Below, piece by piece: positions 51,779-59,807 of a stretch of DNA of 64,000 bases (its first letter is position 1; each line of letters opens with the position of its first letter). The stretch covers positions 1,922,001 through 1,986,000 of the forward strand of contig CBDHGH010000003.1 in NCBI GenBank assembly GCA_965263065.1, read 5' to 3'. The position numbers and the translations under genes are program-made. This stretch comes from TK10-74A sp965263065 (GTDB lineage Bacteria > Chloroflexota > Dehalococcoidia > Bin125). Under the pieces are notes generated by a model. The model was not told the origin of the DNA and searched no databases. It saw only the letters and a program-made list of their open reading frames with translations.

Positions 51779-52057
51779 GTCCGGCCGCCACGTTGCGGCG
51801 GCAGTGCGCGCGCACTACAGCGTGCTACGCTACACGCGCCGGAGCCGGGAGCGTCACCTCCCGCCGTCGTACTCGGCTTGCGCCGAGGGGCCTAACACAC
51901 GGCGACGGCACCCCCCCACTGGGGGCGGCTCCGACACGCGCCCCCGACGCTAGCGTGCGGTCGGGGGCGTGTCGCGTTTGGGGGCGGGACGCCCGGTCCG
52001 CCGCCACCCCTAAGCGACGGACAGGGTGCGGGGCGTAGGCTGAGGAAACGGGAGACG
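51779..52057. other. Intergenic region with GC-rich hairpins downstream of trmD
   Basis: No gene is seen. CCCCC-CACT-GGGGG lies near 51911-51925, followed by a larger inverted repeat with arms 51933-51948 and 51960-51973 (14 paired bases, two bulged) enclosing the palindrome ACGCTAGCGT at 51947-51956. No T-run follows, so it is not a standard terminator; it may mark the end of the trmD transcript or the left boundary of the insertion before rplS. It does not fold as a tRNA, and I see no tmRNA or small SRP RNA consensus. Confidence 0.45.
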
Positions 52058-52252
52058 ATGATGCCGAGACGGACACGGGGCGACGGATTTGAGATGGAAT
52101 GGCGCGGCGACGAGTTGCTGCGGGACGTGGAGGCGGCGGCCGAGGACGCGATCGGCGAAATGGCGGAGCAAGATGTTCGGGAGCGGACGGGGCGGCGCCT
52201 GGCGCGCCGGATCCGCGAGCACCTAGCACGCCGCACCGCCCGTCGACGCTGA
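52058..52252 (+). CDS. Small basic protein, phage-structural-like, low confidence
   Basis: The 64-residue protein starts MMPRRTRGDGFEMEWRGDEL and continues LRDVEAAAEDAIGEMAEQDV with an Arg-rich C-terminus. The central part resembles the first helix region of HK97-gp10-type minor tail or capsid proteins, which often begin with W-x-G-D-x-L. GGGAGA lies just before the tandem ATG codons. It could be a remnant of a prophage within the trmD/rplS insertion, or a lineage-specific small protein. Confidence 0.4.
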   Translation: MMPRRTRGDGFEMEWRGDELLRDVEAAAEDAIGEMAEQDVRERTGRRLARRIREHLARRTARRR

Positions 52253-52308
52253 ATGACGAGCCGATCGACCTGTCCGCCTGCAAGCCGTAAGGGCCGAAGT
52301 GCGACGGT

Positions 52309-53364
52309 CTAGAGTGATCGCGGACCGGCGGTCCGATCGCCCGCGCCGACGGGCGCCGCGATCCCCACAACCTCGAGCGCGCGGGCGACCGCAGCGACCC
52401 CGTGGGCCCGCCACTCGCACTCCCACACGACCGCATGGCGATGCCCGGCGATCGCCAAATCCGCCCGCAAGTCGCGATCACGCGCGCGGCGTATGGCAGG
52501 ACCGCGACCGTTGTCGAGATCGCAGCCGTGGCCGTGCCAGTAACAGCCGTGGACTTCGAGCACTACGGGTGGCGGCCCGTGCAGGACGTAGTCCAGCGTG
52601 TAGGAGCGGCGGCCCCTGTATCTGACTTGGGCCTCGGCGGTTAACCCAAGCGTGGGCAGGGTCTCGCCGACCTCGCGCTCCAGTGTCGAGGTGCTCTTCG
52701 TCAAGTAGCACCGGCGCGAGCAGTACACCCCGCGTCCGCTCAGCGCCACGGAAGCGGGGGTCGTGAACGCCGTGCCGCAACGCGAGCACGCCCGGTCGAC
52801 GGGTGGATCGCCCTTGCTGCAGCCGATGGAGCAGAAGTGTCCGTGCCCCTTGCGCACGCGGGACGCGGGGACGGAGAAGGCGGCCCCGCAGCGCTGGCAC
52901 GTCCGATCAACGGGCGGCTCTCCGCGGGCGCACGGCCGTGAACAGTAGTTCCCGTAGCCGTTGTGCACGTCCTTCGCGTAGGCAGTGAAGGTGCCGCCGC
53001 AGCGCTGGCACGTCCGATCGACGGATGGCTCGCCCGCGCTGCAACTGCGGGAGCAGAAGCGCCCGTTCCCGCGCTTCACGAGGGACGCCTTGGCGGTGAA
53101 CGCCGTACCGCAGCGCTGGCACGTCCGATCGACGGATGGCTCACCCGCTGTGCAACTGCGGGAGCAGAAGCGCCCGTTCCCTTGGCGCACTACCCACGCG
53201 GGGACGGTGAACGCCGTGCCGCAGCGCTGGCAAGTCCGGGCGGCGGGTGGCTCGCCCGGGCGGCAACTGCGGGAGCAGAAGCGCCCGCGCCCTTGGCGCA
53301 CGCGGGACGCGGGGACGGTGAACGCGGTACCGCAGCGCTCACACGTCCGGGCCACTTGGGGCAT
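52309..53364 (-). CDS. Six-zinc-finger array fused to a Vsr-like (PD-(D/E)XK) nuclease
   Basis: The 351-residue protein has two parts. Residues 1-224 are six tandem units of about 35 residues, each C-x2-C-G-x-A/T-F, a spacer, G-x-G-x-F/Y-C-S and a final Cys three residues later, ending in G-E-P-P; these should be six zinc-binding knuckles that could read DNA in series. Residues 225-351 are a nuclease domain. It has TLEREVGETL, then a conserved Asp in YTLDYVLHG (258), and VVLEVHGCYWHGHGC (Glu 270, His 272, Cys 274, His 277), then VVWECEW. This is the strand pattern of very-short-patch repair endonucleases and their homing-nuclease relatives. It lies between trmD and rplS, opposite in strand. 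It is likely a selfish endonuclease or a repair enzyme with a new targeting array; the target is unknown. Confidence 0.8.
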   Translation of the reverse strand: MPQVARTCERCGTAFTVPASRVRQGRGRFCSRSCRPGEPPAARTCQRCGTAFTVPAWVVRQGNGRFCSRSCTAGEPSVDRTCQRCGTAFTAKASLVKRGNGRFCSRSCSAGEPSVDRTCQRCGGTFTAYAKDVHNGYGNYCSRPCARGEPPVDRTCQRCGAAFSVPASRVRKGHGHFCSIGCSKGDPPVDRACSRCGTAFTTPASVALSGRGVYCSRRCYLTKSTSTLEREVGETLPTLGLTAEAQVRYRGRRSYTLDYVLHGPPPVVLEVHGCYWHGHGCDLDNGRGPAIRRARDRDLRADLAIAGHRHAVVWECEWRAHGVAAVARALEVVGIAAPVGAGDRTAGPRSL

Positions 53365-53487
53365 CGGGCCTCCCGAGGGCGGCGGCCAAGCCTTCGGCCG
53401 TCTCGTGCCCCCAGGGTCAGCGTGGGGGCGACCCGCTGCGCATTCTACCAGATGCGCGCGGCCTCGCCGCCAAGCCCCGCCGCACCC

Positions 53488-53652
53488 TCACGCCCCGGAC
53501 GACCCGACCTCCGCCCGGTACTCCGCGATCAGGCGCGCCACGTCCTCGGGGCGGATGCCGAGTTCCCGCGCCCGCCGCTCGCCGTAGCGGAGCAGCTCTC
53601 GCCACTCGCGGTCGTCATCCTGTGGCACGGGTGCCTCATTCTCGGTTCTCAT
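53488..53652 (-). CDS. Antitoxin-like small protein, orphan
   Basis: The 54-residue protein starts MRTENEAPVPQDDDREWREL, with the helical segment LLRYGERRARELGIRPEDVA and RLIAEYRAE. This matches the C-terminal half of VapB-type antitoxins in cyanobacteria and Chloroflexota, which bind a PIN toxin. No PIN gene is adjacent, so it is an orphan or a remnant. TATACT at 53666-53671 is a good -10, and ATG 53652 follows a weak GGGAAGA. Confidence 0.55.
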   Translation of the reverse strand: MRTENEAPVPQDDDREWRELLRYGERRARELGIRPEDVARLIAEYRAEVGSSGA

Positions 53653-53665
53653 CGAGTCTTCCCGA

Positions 53666-53671
53666 AGTATA
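53666..53671 (-). promoter_or_regulatory. -10 box TATACT of the antitoxin-like gene
   Basis: On the minus strand TATACTTCGGG occurs here and also before the radical SAM gene at 27185; here 13 bases separate the box from ATG 53652. Confidence 0.45.
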
Positions 53672-53759
53672 CGCCGCATCGCCCCGCCCCCCGACGCCAA
53701 ACGACGCCTCCGACACCGACGCTCCGGCCCCCGCCTCGCGCCGCGACCGCCCGCGTGCC

Positions 53760-53765
53760 TACAAT
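53760..53765 (+). promoter_or_regulatory. -10 box TACAAT of rplS (short or absent leader)
   Basis: TACAAT is followed by GACCCCGCC and ATG 53775, with no Shine-Dalgarno. The transcript would start at or within a few bases of the ATG. rplS, separated from trmD by the insertion, thus has its own promoter. Confidence 0.5.
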
Positions 53766-53774
53766 GACCCCGCC

Positions 53775-54143
53775 ATGGACCGATCAGACCTGCTCGAACT
53801 CGAGCGCAACCCCGGCATCGAAGAGTTCCAGCCCGGCGACACGGTGCGCGTGCACGTGCGCATTGTCGAGGGCGACCGCGAGCGCACGCAGGTCTTCGAG
53901 GGCGTCGTCATCGCGCTCAGCCGCAAGGGCTCGTCGAGCAACTTCACCGTCCGCCGCGTGACCGCCGGCATCGGCGTCGAGCGCAAGTTCCTCGTCCACT
54001 CGCCGCGCGTCGAGAAGGTCGAAGTGACCCGCCGCGGCCGCGTGCGGCGTGCCAAGCTCTACTACCTGCGCGGTCGCACCGGCAAGGCGGCCCGCATCCC
54101 GGCCCGGCCGCGCCACGCCAAGCGCGCGATCCACGGCTTCTGA
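53775..54143 (+). CDS. rplS: 50S ribosomal protein L19
   Basis: The 122-residue L19 lies at the 30S-50S interface. Marks are FQPGDTVRVHVRIVEGDRER, QVFEGVVIALSRKGSSSNFT, GIGVERKFLVHSPRVEKVEV and RRGRVRRAKLYYLRGRTGKA. The C-terminus ends IHGF, slightly shorter than some homologues. It is normally the gene after trmD; here it follows a 2-kb insertion. Confidence 0.97.
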   Translation: MDRSDLLELERNPGIEEFQPGDTVRVHVRIVEGDRERTQVFEGVVIALSRKGSSSNFTVRRVTAGIGVERKFLVHSPRVEKVEVTRRGRVRRAKLYYLRGRTGKAARIPARPRHAKRAIHGF

Positions 54144-54225
54144 TCGCGGCTCGCGCCGGGTTCTTCTCCCCGGCCCCGGCTAGACTCGACTCCTCCGACC
54201 TCCCCTCTTGAGAGGCGCACGCCGC

Positions 54226-57012
54226 GTGCCGCCAGCCCCCCACTCGCCCGACCCCGGCTCTCCCGCCCTCGCCGTGTCCGTGTACGCGGAGGTCGCGGTC
54301 AACGCCGGACGACCCCTGCGGCAGCCCTTCACCTACGCCGTCCCGCCCGATTTCCTCGCCCGCAGCGGCCCCCTGCGCGTCGGCCACGGGGTCTTCGTGC
54401 CCTTCGGGCGCAAGGTCGTGCAGGGCGTCGTGCTGGCCCTGCGCAACGACACCGACATCGCATCGCCGCGTCCCATCCACGCCCGCATCGACCCGGCCGA
54501 CCCCGCGCCGCTGCTGACCCCGGCCCAGGCCGCCCTGGCCCGCTGGATCGCCGAGACCTGGCTCGCCTCGCTGTGGAGTTGCGTCGCGCTGTTCCTGCCC
54601 CGTCGCATGACATCGCCCCCGCTGCGCATCCTCAGCGCCGGCGCTTCCCCCTCCGACGCTGATTCCGGCGACGACGCCCTCAGCGACCTCCAAGCCGGCC
54701 TCCTCGCCGACGTGCGCGCCCGCGGCCCCATCGACGCCGAGCGGCTCGCCGCCCTGCGCGACGACGGCCCCATCGACGCCGCGCTGGAGGGGCTCGTGCG
54801 TCGCGCCCTCGTCGATGAGCGCTTCGAGTTGGCCCGCGTGCCCGCCCCGCCGTCGCCCGAGGTCGAGCTGGCGCTGGCCGTCCCCCGCGATGCCGCCGCC
54901 GCCGCCCTGCGTGACTGGCCCGCGTCGAAGCGCTCCCGCAAGGCCGACCTGCTGGCGCGGCTGCAGGCCGGCCCCGCCCCATTCGACGAGGCGCGACGTC
55001 TGGCCGGCGGCCGCGACGCCATCGCCCGCTGGCTGGCCGACGGCGCGCTCGTCGTGCGGGACGCGGCCGGCGACGAGGTGCGGCTCGCCCCGCGCTTCCG
55101 CGACGACCCGGCCGCCGCCGACGCGGCCATCCTGTCGCTGCGGCGCAGCGCCGCCGAGCGCCGCGGCGCGGCCCTGATCGGCGCGCTCCTCGACGGGCCC
55201 CGGCCCGATCGCGAGGCCCGCGCCGAGGCCGGCGCCACCGCCGCCGACGTCGACGCCCTCGTCGAGCGCGGGCTGCTGCGCCGTCGCGCCGCCGGAGGGC
55301 CGCCCCCGGCCGGGCCAACGCCCGCCGCCCCCGTGCTGACGGCCGATCAGGCCCGCGCCTACGCCGCCGTCGCCGCCGCTCTCGACGACGCCCGCCGCTC
55401 CCCCGGCCCCACGCCCGATCCGCGCCTGTTGCTGCTGCGCGGCGTCACCGGCAGCGGCAAGACCGAGGTCTACCTGGCCGCCGCCGAGCGCGTCCGCGAC
55501 GCGGGCGGCGTGACCCTCGTGCTCGTACCCGAGATCGCCCTCGCGCCGCAGACCGTCGACCGCTTCCGGGCCCGCATGCCCGGGCGCGTCGCCGTGCTGC
55601 ACTCCGGCCTCCGCCCCGGCGAACTCGAGGAGTACCGCCGGCGCATCCGCGACCGCGAGGTCGACGTCGTCGTCGGCTCCCGCTCCGCCCTCTTCGCCCC
55701 CACCGCCGACCCCGCCCTGATCATCGTCGACGAAGAGCACGAGTGGACCTACAAGCAGATCGAGCCGGCGCCCCGCTACCACGTCCGCGAGGTCGTCGAG
55801 CGCTACTGCGAGCTGACCGGCGCCGTGGCGCTGTTCGGCTCGGCGACGCCCGACCTCGTCAGCTACGCCCGCGCCCGCGCCGGCCGCTACGCCCTGCTCG
55901 ACCTCCCGCAGCGCGTCCGCAGCCCCGGCTCCGGCGAATCCATCCCGCCCGCGATCCCGCTACCCACCGTCGAGGTCGTCGACCTGCGCGAGGAGTTAGT
56001 GGCCGGCAACCGCTCGATCTTCTCCCGCGCCCTGCGGACGGCCCTCGACGCCGCCCTCGCCGGTGGTCAGCAGGCCATGCTCTTCCTCAACCGGCGCGGC
56101 GCGGGCATCGTCGTCTGCCGCACCTGCGGCGAGGCCGTCGGCTGCGACCGCTGCGACATCCCTCTCACGCTGCACCAGTACCCCGCCCCGGCCGACGGCT
56201 CGCGTCCGCCCGGCTCGGCGCTGCACTGCCACGAGTGCGGCTTCCGCGCCGCGCCGCCCCGTCGCTGCCCGGACTGCGGCAGCGACCGCGTCCGCCCGAT
56301 GGGCATGGGCACCGAGCGCCTTGAGGCCGAGGTCGAGCGCGCCTTCCCCGCCGCCCGCACGCTGCGCTGGGATCGCGACACCGTGCGCGGCCGTGACGGC
56401 CACCGCCGCCTGCTCGAACGCTTCCGCGACGGCGAGGCCAACGTGCTCGTCGGCACGCAGATGATCGCCAAGGGGCTCGACCTGCCGCAGGTCACGCTGG
56501 TCGGCGTGATCAACGCCGACCTCTCGCTGCGCCTGCCCGACTACACCGGCCCCGAGCGCACCTTCCAGCTGATCAGCCAGGTCGCGGGCCGGGCCGGGCG
56601 CGGCGCCGACGCCGGCCACGTCGTCGTGCAGAGCTACGCGCCCGATCACGCCGCCATCGTCGCCGCCGCCGCCCACGACTACGACGCCTTCGCCGCCGCC
56701 GAACTCGACGCCCGCGCCGCCCACGACTACCCGCCGACCGGCCGCCTCGCCCGCCTCGTCTACGCCGACAAGGACCGCGCCCGCGCCCGCGACGTCGCCG
56801 CCACCATGGCCGCCAGCCTGATCGAAGACCGCGACCGTCGCGGGCTGCCGGGGCCCGAGATCCTGGGACCGACGCCCGCCTTCATCGGCCGCCGCCGCGA
56901 CCTCTACCGCCAGCAGATCACGCTGCGCGGCGCCGACCCCCTACCCCTGCTGCACCGCATCGCCTTCCCCCGCCGCTGGACCGTCGACATCGACCCGGCG
57001 GGGCTGCTTTAG
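54226..57012 (+). CDS. priA: Primosomal protein N' (replication restart helicase)
   Basis: This helicase reloads the replisome at stalled forks. The product of about 928 residues is long because of inserts in the N-terminal half. The 3'-DNA-binding domain is at the start (GRPLRQPFTYAVPPD, VGHGVFVPFGRKVVQGVV). A long Arg/Ala/Asp-rich middle region follows, then helicase motif I GVTGSGKTEVYLAAAERV, motif II IIVDEEHEWTYKQIEPAPRY (DEEH), GSATPDLVSYARA, and the zinc-binding pairs CRTCGEAVGCDRC with CHECGF and CPDCGSDRVRPMGMGTERLE. Helicase motifs V-VI are GTQMIAKGLDLPQVTLVGVI and QLISQVAGRAGRG. GTG 54226 is chosen over TTG 54208 because GAGAGG precedes it; TAGACT at 54181-54186 could be the -10. 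Confidence 0.95.
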   Translation: MPPAPHSPDPGSPALAVSVYAEVAVNAGRPLRQPFTYAVPPDFLARSGPLRVGHGVFVPFGRKVVQGVVLALRNDTDIASPRPIHARIDPADPAPLLTPAQAALARWIAETWLASLWSCVALFLPRRMTSPPLRILSAGASPSDADSGDDALSDLQAGLLADVRARGPIDAERLAALRDDGPIDAALEGLVRRALVDERFELARVPAPPSPEVELALAVPRDAAAAALRDWPASKRSRKADLLARLQAGPAPFDEARRLAGGRDAIARWLADGALVVRDAAGDEVRLAPRFRDDPAAADAAILSLRRSAAERRGAALIGALLDGPRPDREARAEAGATAADVDALVERGLLRRRAAGGPPPAGPTPAAPVLTADQARAYAAVAAALDDARRSPGPTPDPRLLLLRGVTGSGKTEVYLAAAERVRDAGGVTLVLVPEIALAPQTVDRFRARMPGRVAVLHSGLRPGELEEYRRRIRDREVDVVVGSRSALFAPTADPALIIVDEEHEWTYKQIEPAPRYHVREVVERYCELTGAVALFGSATPDLVSYARARAGRYALLDLPQRVRSPGSGESIPPAIPLPTVEVVDLREELVAGNRSIFSRALRTALDAALAGGQQAMLFLNRRGAGIVVCRTCGEAVGCDRCDIPLTLHQYPAPADGSRPPGSALHCHECGFRAAPPRRCPDCGSDRVRPMGMGTERLEAEVERAFPAARTLRWDRDTVRGRDGHRRLLERFRDGEANVLVGTQMIAKGLDLPQVTLVGVINADLSLRLPDYTGPERTFQLISQVAGRAGRGADAGHVVVQSYAPDHAAIVAAAAHDYDAFAAAELDARAAHDYPPTGRLARLVYADKDRARARDVAATMAASLIEDRDRRGLPGPEILGPTPAFIGRRRDLYRQQITLRGADPLPLLHRIAFPRRWTVDIDPAGLL

Positions 57013-57091
57013 CCGCGCGGGTGTCTGTCGCTCCGGTGGTCGCCGCGCCTGCGCGCCTGCGCCAGAATGGACGCGAAGCCGGAGGAGCGAC

Positions 57092-57613
57092 GTGGCCGTC
57101 CGACCGATCACCGTGGTCCCGCGCGACGCGGCCGTGCTGCGCGCCAAGGCCAAGCGCGTGCGCGCCGTCGACCGCTCCATCCACCGCCTCGTGGAGGACA
57201 TGATCGACTCCATGCACGCCGCCAACGGCGTCGGCCTGGCGGCGCCGCAGATCGGCGTCTCGCTGCGGGTCATCGTCATCGGCCTGCCCGACCAAGAGCC
57301 CTTCGCGCTGCTCAACCCGGAGGTCGTCAAGCGCTCCGGCGAGCGGCAGCGGCTCGAAGGCTGCCTCAGCGTCCCCGGCTACCGCGGCGCGGTGACCCGC
57401 GCCACCCGCGTTGTCGTCAAGGCCAGCGACCTCCAGGGCCGGGAGATCCGCATCCGCGCCGAGGGCGACCTCCTGGCCCAGGCGCTGGAGCACGAGATCA
57501 ACCACATCAACGGCATCCTCTATATCGACCAGGTCCACGACCCCGACGACCTGCGCCGCCTCGTGCCCGGCGGCGAGCGCGACGCCGAGGATGTCGCCCC
57601 CCACGACGGCTGA
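57092..57613 (+). CDS. def: Peptide deformylase
   Basis: This enzyme removes formyl from new N-termini. The 173-residue product has all three motifs: GVGLAAPQIGV, EGCLSVPGY (metal Cys) and QALEHEINHINGILY (metal HExxH-type). GGAGGAGCGAC precedes GTG 57092. It follows priA, a conserved neighbour in many bacteria. Confidence 0.96.
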   Translation: MAVRPITVVPRDAAVLRAKAKRVRAVDRSIHRLVEDMIDSMHAANGVGLAAPQIGVSLRVIVIGLPDQEPFALLNPEVVKRSGERQRLEGCLSVPGYRGAVTRATRVVVKASDLQGREIRIRAEGDLLAQALEHEINHINGILYIDQVHDPDDLRRLVPGGERDAEDVAPHDG

Positions 57614-57659
57614 GCCGTCGCGTCTACACTGACCCCCGACCAGCGCGCAGAGGGAACCC

Positions 57660-58004
57660 ATGGCCGAAGTCCTGCTCATCACCGCGCTCGTCCTGGCGCT
57701 GTTCTTCATCTTCTTCATCCGGCCCGCGCGCGCCGTACAGGGCCGACGCCGCCGCGACCTCAACGAGCTGCGCATCGGCGACGAGGTGCTCACCAGCGGC
57801 GGCATCATCGCCATCGTCGACGCCGTCGAGACGCCGCCCCACGGCCCCATGATCCTGCACCTCGAGCTCGACGACGGCGTCGTCGTGCGCGCCCGCACCA
57901 GCGCCATCGACCTGCGCCTGCGCACCGCCGCCCAGGTCGCCGAGCACCTGGCCGACGGCGATCCTCCCGCCGACGGCCCCGCCTCTGACGGCGCGGCACG
58001 GTGA
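57660..58004 (+). CDS. yajC: Preprotein translocase subunit YajC
   Basis: This single-helix partner of SecDF has 114 residues: an N-terminal membrane helix (LLITALVLALFFIFFIRPAR) and a small cytoplasmic domain with RRRRDLNELRIGDEVLTSGG and MILHLELDDGVVVRARTSAI. AGAGGGAACCC precedes the ATG; TACACT at 57625-57630 is a likely -10. It is directly upstream of secD-secF. Confidence 0.92.
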   Translation: MAEVLLITALVLALFFIFFIRPARAVQGRRRRDLNELRIGDEVLTSGGIIAIVDAVETPPHGPMILHLELDDGVVVRARTSAIDLRLRTAAQVAEHLADGDPPADGPASDGAAR

Positions 58005-58052
58005 CCCCAAGCAAGGGCCCCCGTATGATCACCGCGTCGCGAGAGTCGGCTC

Positions 58053-59807
58053 GTGTCCGGGAGGCCTGTGCGTAGGCGTCAGAACCAAATCGCGCTGTTC
58101 GTGATCCTGGCCGTGGCGACGTTCTGCATCGTCGTGACCTGGCCCGGCAACCCCGGCAAGTACCTGCCCGGCTTCATCCCCTGGCCCAGCGGCGCCGGGC
58201 TCAGCGTCGGCGGCTTCGAGCGCAACGAGTTCCGCCTCGGCCTCGACCTCGCCGGCGGCGTCTCCGTCACCCTCGAGGCCGCCGGGTCGGCCGCCCCCGT
58301 CCGCGAGGGCGAATCGCTCAACGACTTCGCCGCCCGCCAGGATGTCCCCCTCGCCACCCTGCTCGACCTCAACCCCGACCTCGCCCGCCTTGACGCCGCC
58401 GAGCACGACCGCCCGCTGGCGGACACGATCAGCACGGTCATCCTGCCGCTCGACCCGGACCTCGACCTGACCGAGGAGATCGAGCAGGCCCGGCTCATCA
58501 TCGAGGAGCGCGTCAACGGCTTCGGCGTCTCCGAGGCCGAGGTCACGATCGTCGGCGGCGACCGCATCAACGCGCAGATCCCCGGCGTCAGCGCCGCCCA
58601 GGCCGCCGGGCTCGTCGGCTCGACGGCCCTGCTCGAGTTCCGCGAGATCGACCCCGTCTTCCCGCTCGCCCCGCTCCCCGTCGACCCCCTCGCCGTGCGC
58701 ACCACCCTGGTCGACGCCTTCGACCCCGCCGCCCGGCAGGGCGGCCCCGACGCCCGGCCCCGCCTCAGCGAGACCCGCGTCGCCGACCCCACCGAGGACG
58801 TCATCCTGGCCCCCCGGCGGTCCGGCGAGCCGCCCGTGCGCTGGATCCCGGCGCGCGGCCTGCTCGACGGCGAGGAGGTCTCGCTGACCGGCACCTTCCT
58901 CATCGCCGACTCCATCACGCGCACGCTCGACGGCGTCGGCCAGCCCGCCCTGACCTTCGAGTTCGACGACGACGGCGCGGAGCTCTTTGAGCAGATCACC
59001 GGCCGCCTCGTCACGGCCCAGGCCCCGCTCGGCATCTTCGTCGACGGCAGGCTGATCAGCGCCCCCAACGTGAACGCGGTCATCAGCCGCTCCGGCATCA
59101 TCACCGGCCTCAGCGACGACGACGCCCGCACCCTGCGCCTGCAGCTGCGCGCCGGCGCCCTGCCGATCAACTTCCAGACGATCCAGCAGACCGAGGTCGC
59201 CGCCACCCTCGGCGAGGACTCCGTCATCGACACCGTGCAGGCCGGGCTGATCGCCTTCCTCGCCATCGTGGTCTTCATGGTCGTCTACTACCGGCTGCCC
59301 GGCCTGCTGGCCGCGCTCGCGCTGTTCGTCTACGCCGCCATGGTCATGGCGACGTTCAAGCTCGTGCCCGTCACGCTGACCCTGGCCGGCATCGCCGGCT
59401 TCGTCCTCTCCGTCGGGCTGGCCGTCGACGGCAACATCCTCATCTTCGAGCGCATGAAGGAGGAGCTGCGCCTGGGCCGCAGCCTGCAAGGCGCGATCGA
59501 GGCCGGCTGGAACCGCGCCTGGCCCGCCATCCGCGACGGCAACGTCTCGACCCTGATCACCGTCGCCATCCTCTGGTTCTTCGCCGACGCGCTCAACGCC
59601 AACCTCATCAAGTCGTTCGCCATCGCGCTGCTCGTCGGCACCATCTTCAGCATGGTCACCGCCATCTTCGTCACCCGCACGTTCCTCAATGCGCTGGTCG
59701 GCTTCCGCCTCACCCGGCGGCCCTGGCTGTTCGGCATCCGCGACATGCCTCCGCTCCGCGACGCCACGCCCGCGCGCCGGCGCGCCGAATCGGGCGGCGA
59801 CTCATGA
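58053..59807 (+). CDS. secD: Protein translocase subunit SecD with a LysM-like insert
   Basis: SecD uses the proton gradient to pull exported proteins. The 584-residue product has the first helix (IALFVILAVATFCIVVTWPG), FRLGLDLAGGVSVTLEAAG (D1), EEIEQARLIIEERVNGFGVS, GVSAAQAAGLVGSTALLEFR, and in the C-terminal half ALPINFQTIQQTEVAATLGE, SVGLAVDGNILIFERMKEEL and ALNANLIKSFAIALLVGTIF (RND helices). Residues about 82-134, between strand 1 of D1 and the next helix, read PVREGESLNDFAARQDVPLA then TLLDLNPDL and VILPLD, closely resembling a LysM domain; this insert is not usual. TATGAT at 58024-58029 may be its -10. GTG 58053 and GTG 58068 are both possible starts. Confidence 0.95.
   Translation: MSGRPVRRRQNQIALFVILAVATFCIVVTWPGNPGKYLPGFIPWPSGAGLSVGGFERNEFRLGLDLAGGVSVTLEAAGSAAPVREGESLNDFAARQDVPLATLLDLNPDLARLDAAEHDRPLADTISTVILPLDPDLDLTEEIEQARLIIEERVNGFGVSEAEVTIVGGDRINAQIPGVSAAQAAGLVGSTALLEFREIDPVFPLAPLPVDPLAVRTTLVDAFDPAARQGGPDARPRLSETRVADPTEDVILAPRRSGEPPVRWIPARGLLDGEEVSLTGTFLIADSITRTLDGVGQPALTFEFDDDGAELFEQITGRLVTAQAPLGIFVDGRLISAPNVNAVISRSGIITGLSDDDARTLRLQLRAGALPINFQTIQQTEVAATLGEDSVIDTVQAGLIAFLAIVVFMVVYYRLPGLLAALALFVYAAMVMATFKLVPVTLTLAGIAGFVLSVGLAVDGNILIFERMKEELRLGRSLQGAIEAGWNRAWPAIRDGNVSTLITVAILWFFADALNANLIKSFAIALLVGTIFSMVTAIFVTRTFLNALVGFRLTRRPWLFGIRDMPPLRDATPARRRAESGGDS

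Noticed and set aside
51779..52057. Possible structured RNA (tRNA, small SRP RNA, riboswitch) after trmD
   Set aside because: No cloverleaf, no SRP tetraloop consensus and no riboswitch core could be found; only simple hairpins.
52700..53364. Regular repeats of about 105 bases that resemble a CRISPR or tandem repeat array
   Set aside because: They are in-frame coding repeats giving six C4 zinc-finger units; period and conservation follow codons, and there are no unique spacers.
53417..53605. Minus-strand frame overlapping the antitoxin-like gene in another phase
   Set aside because: The product is Arg/Gly/Ala filler with no start signal; the phase starting at 53652 has promoter, start and recognisable helix.
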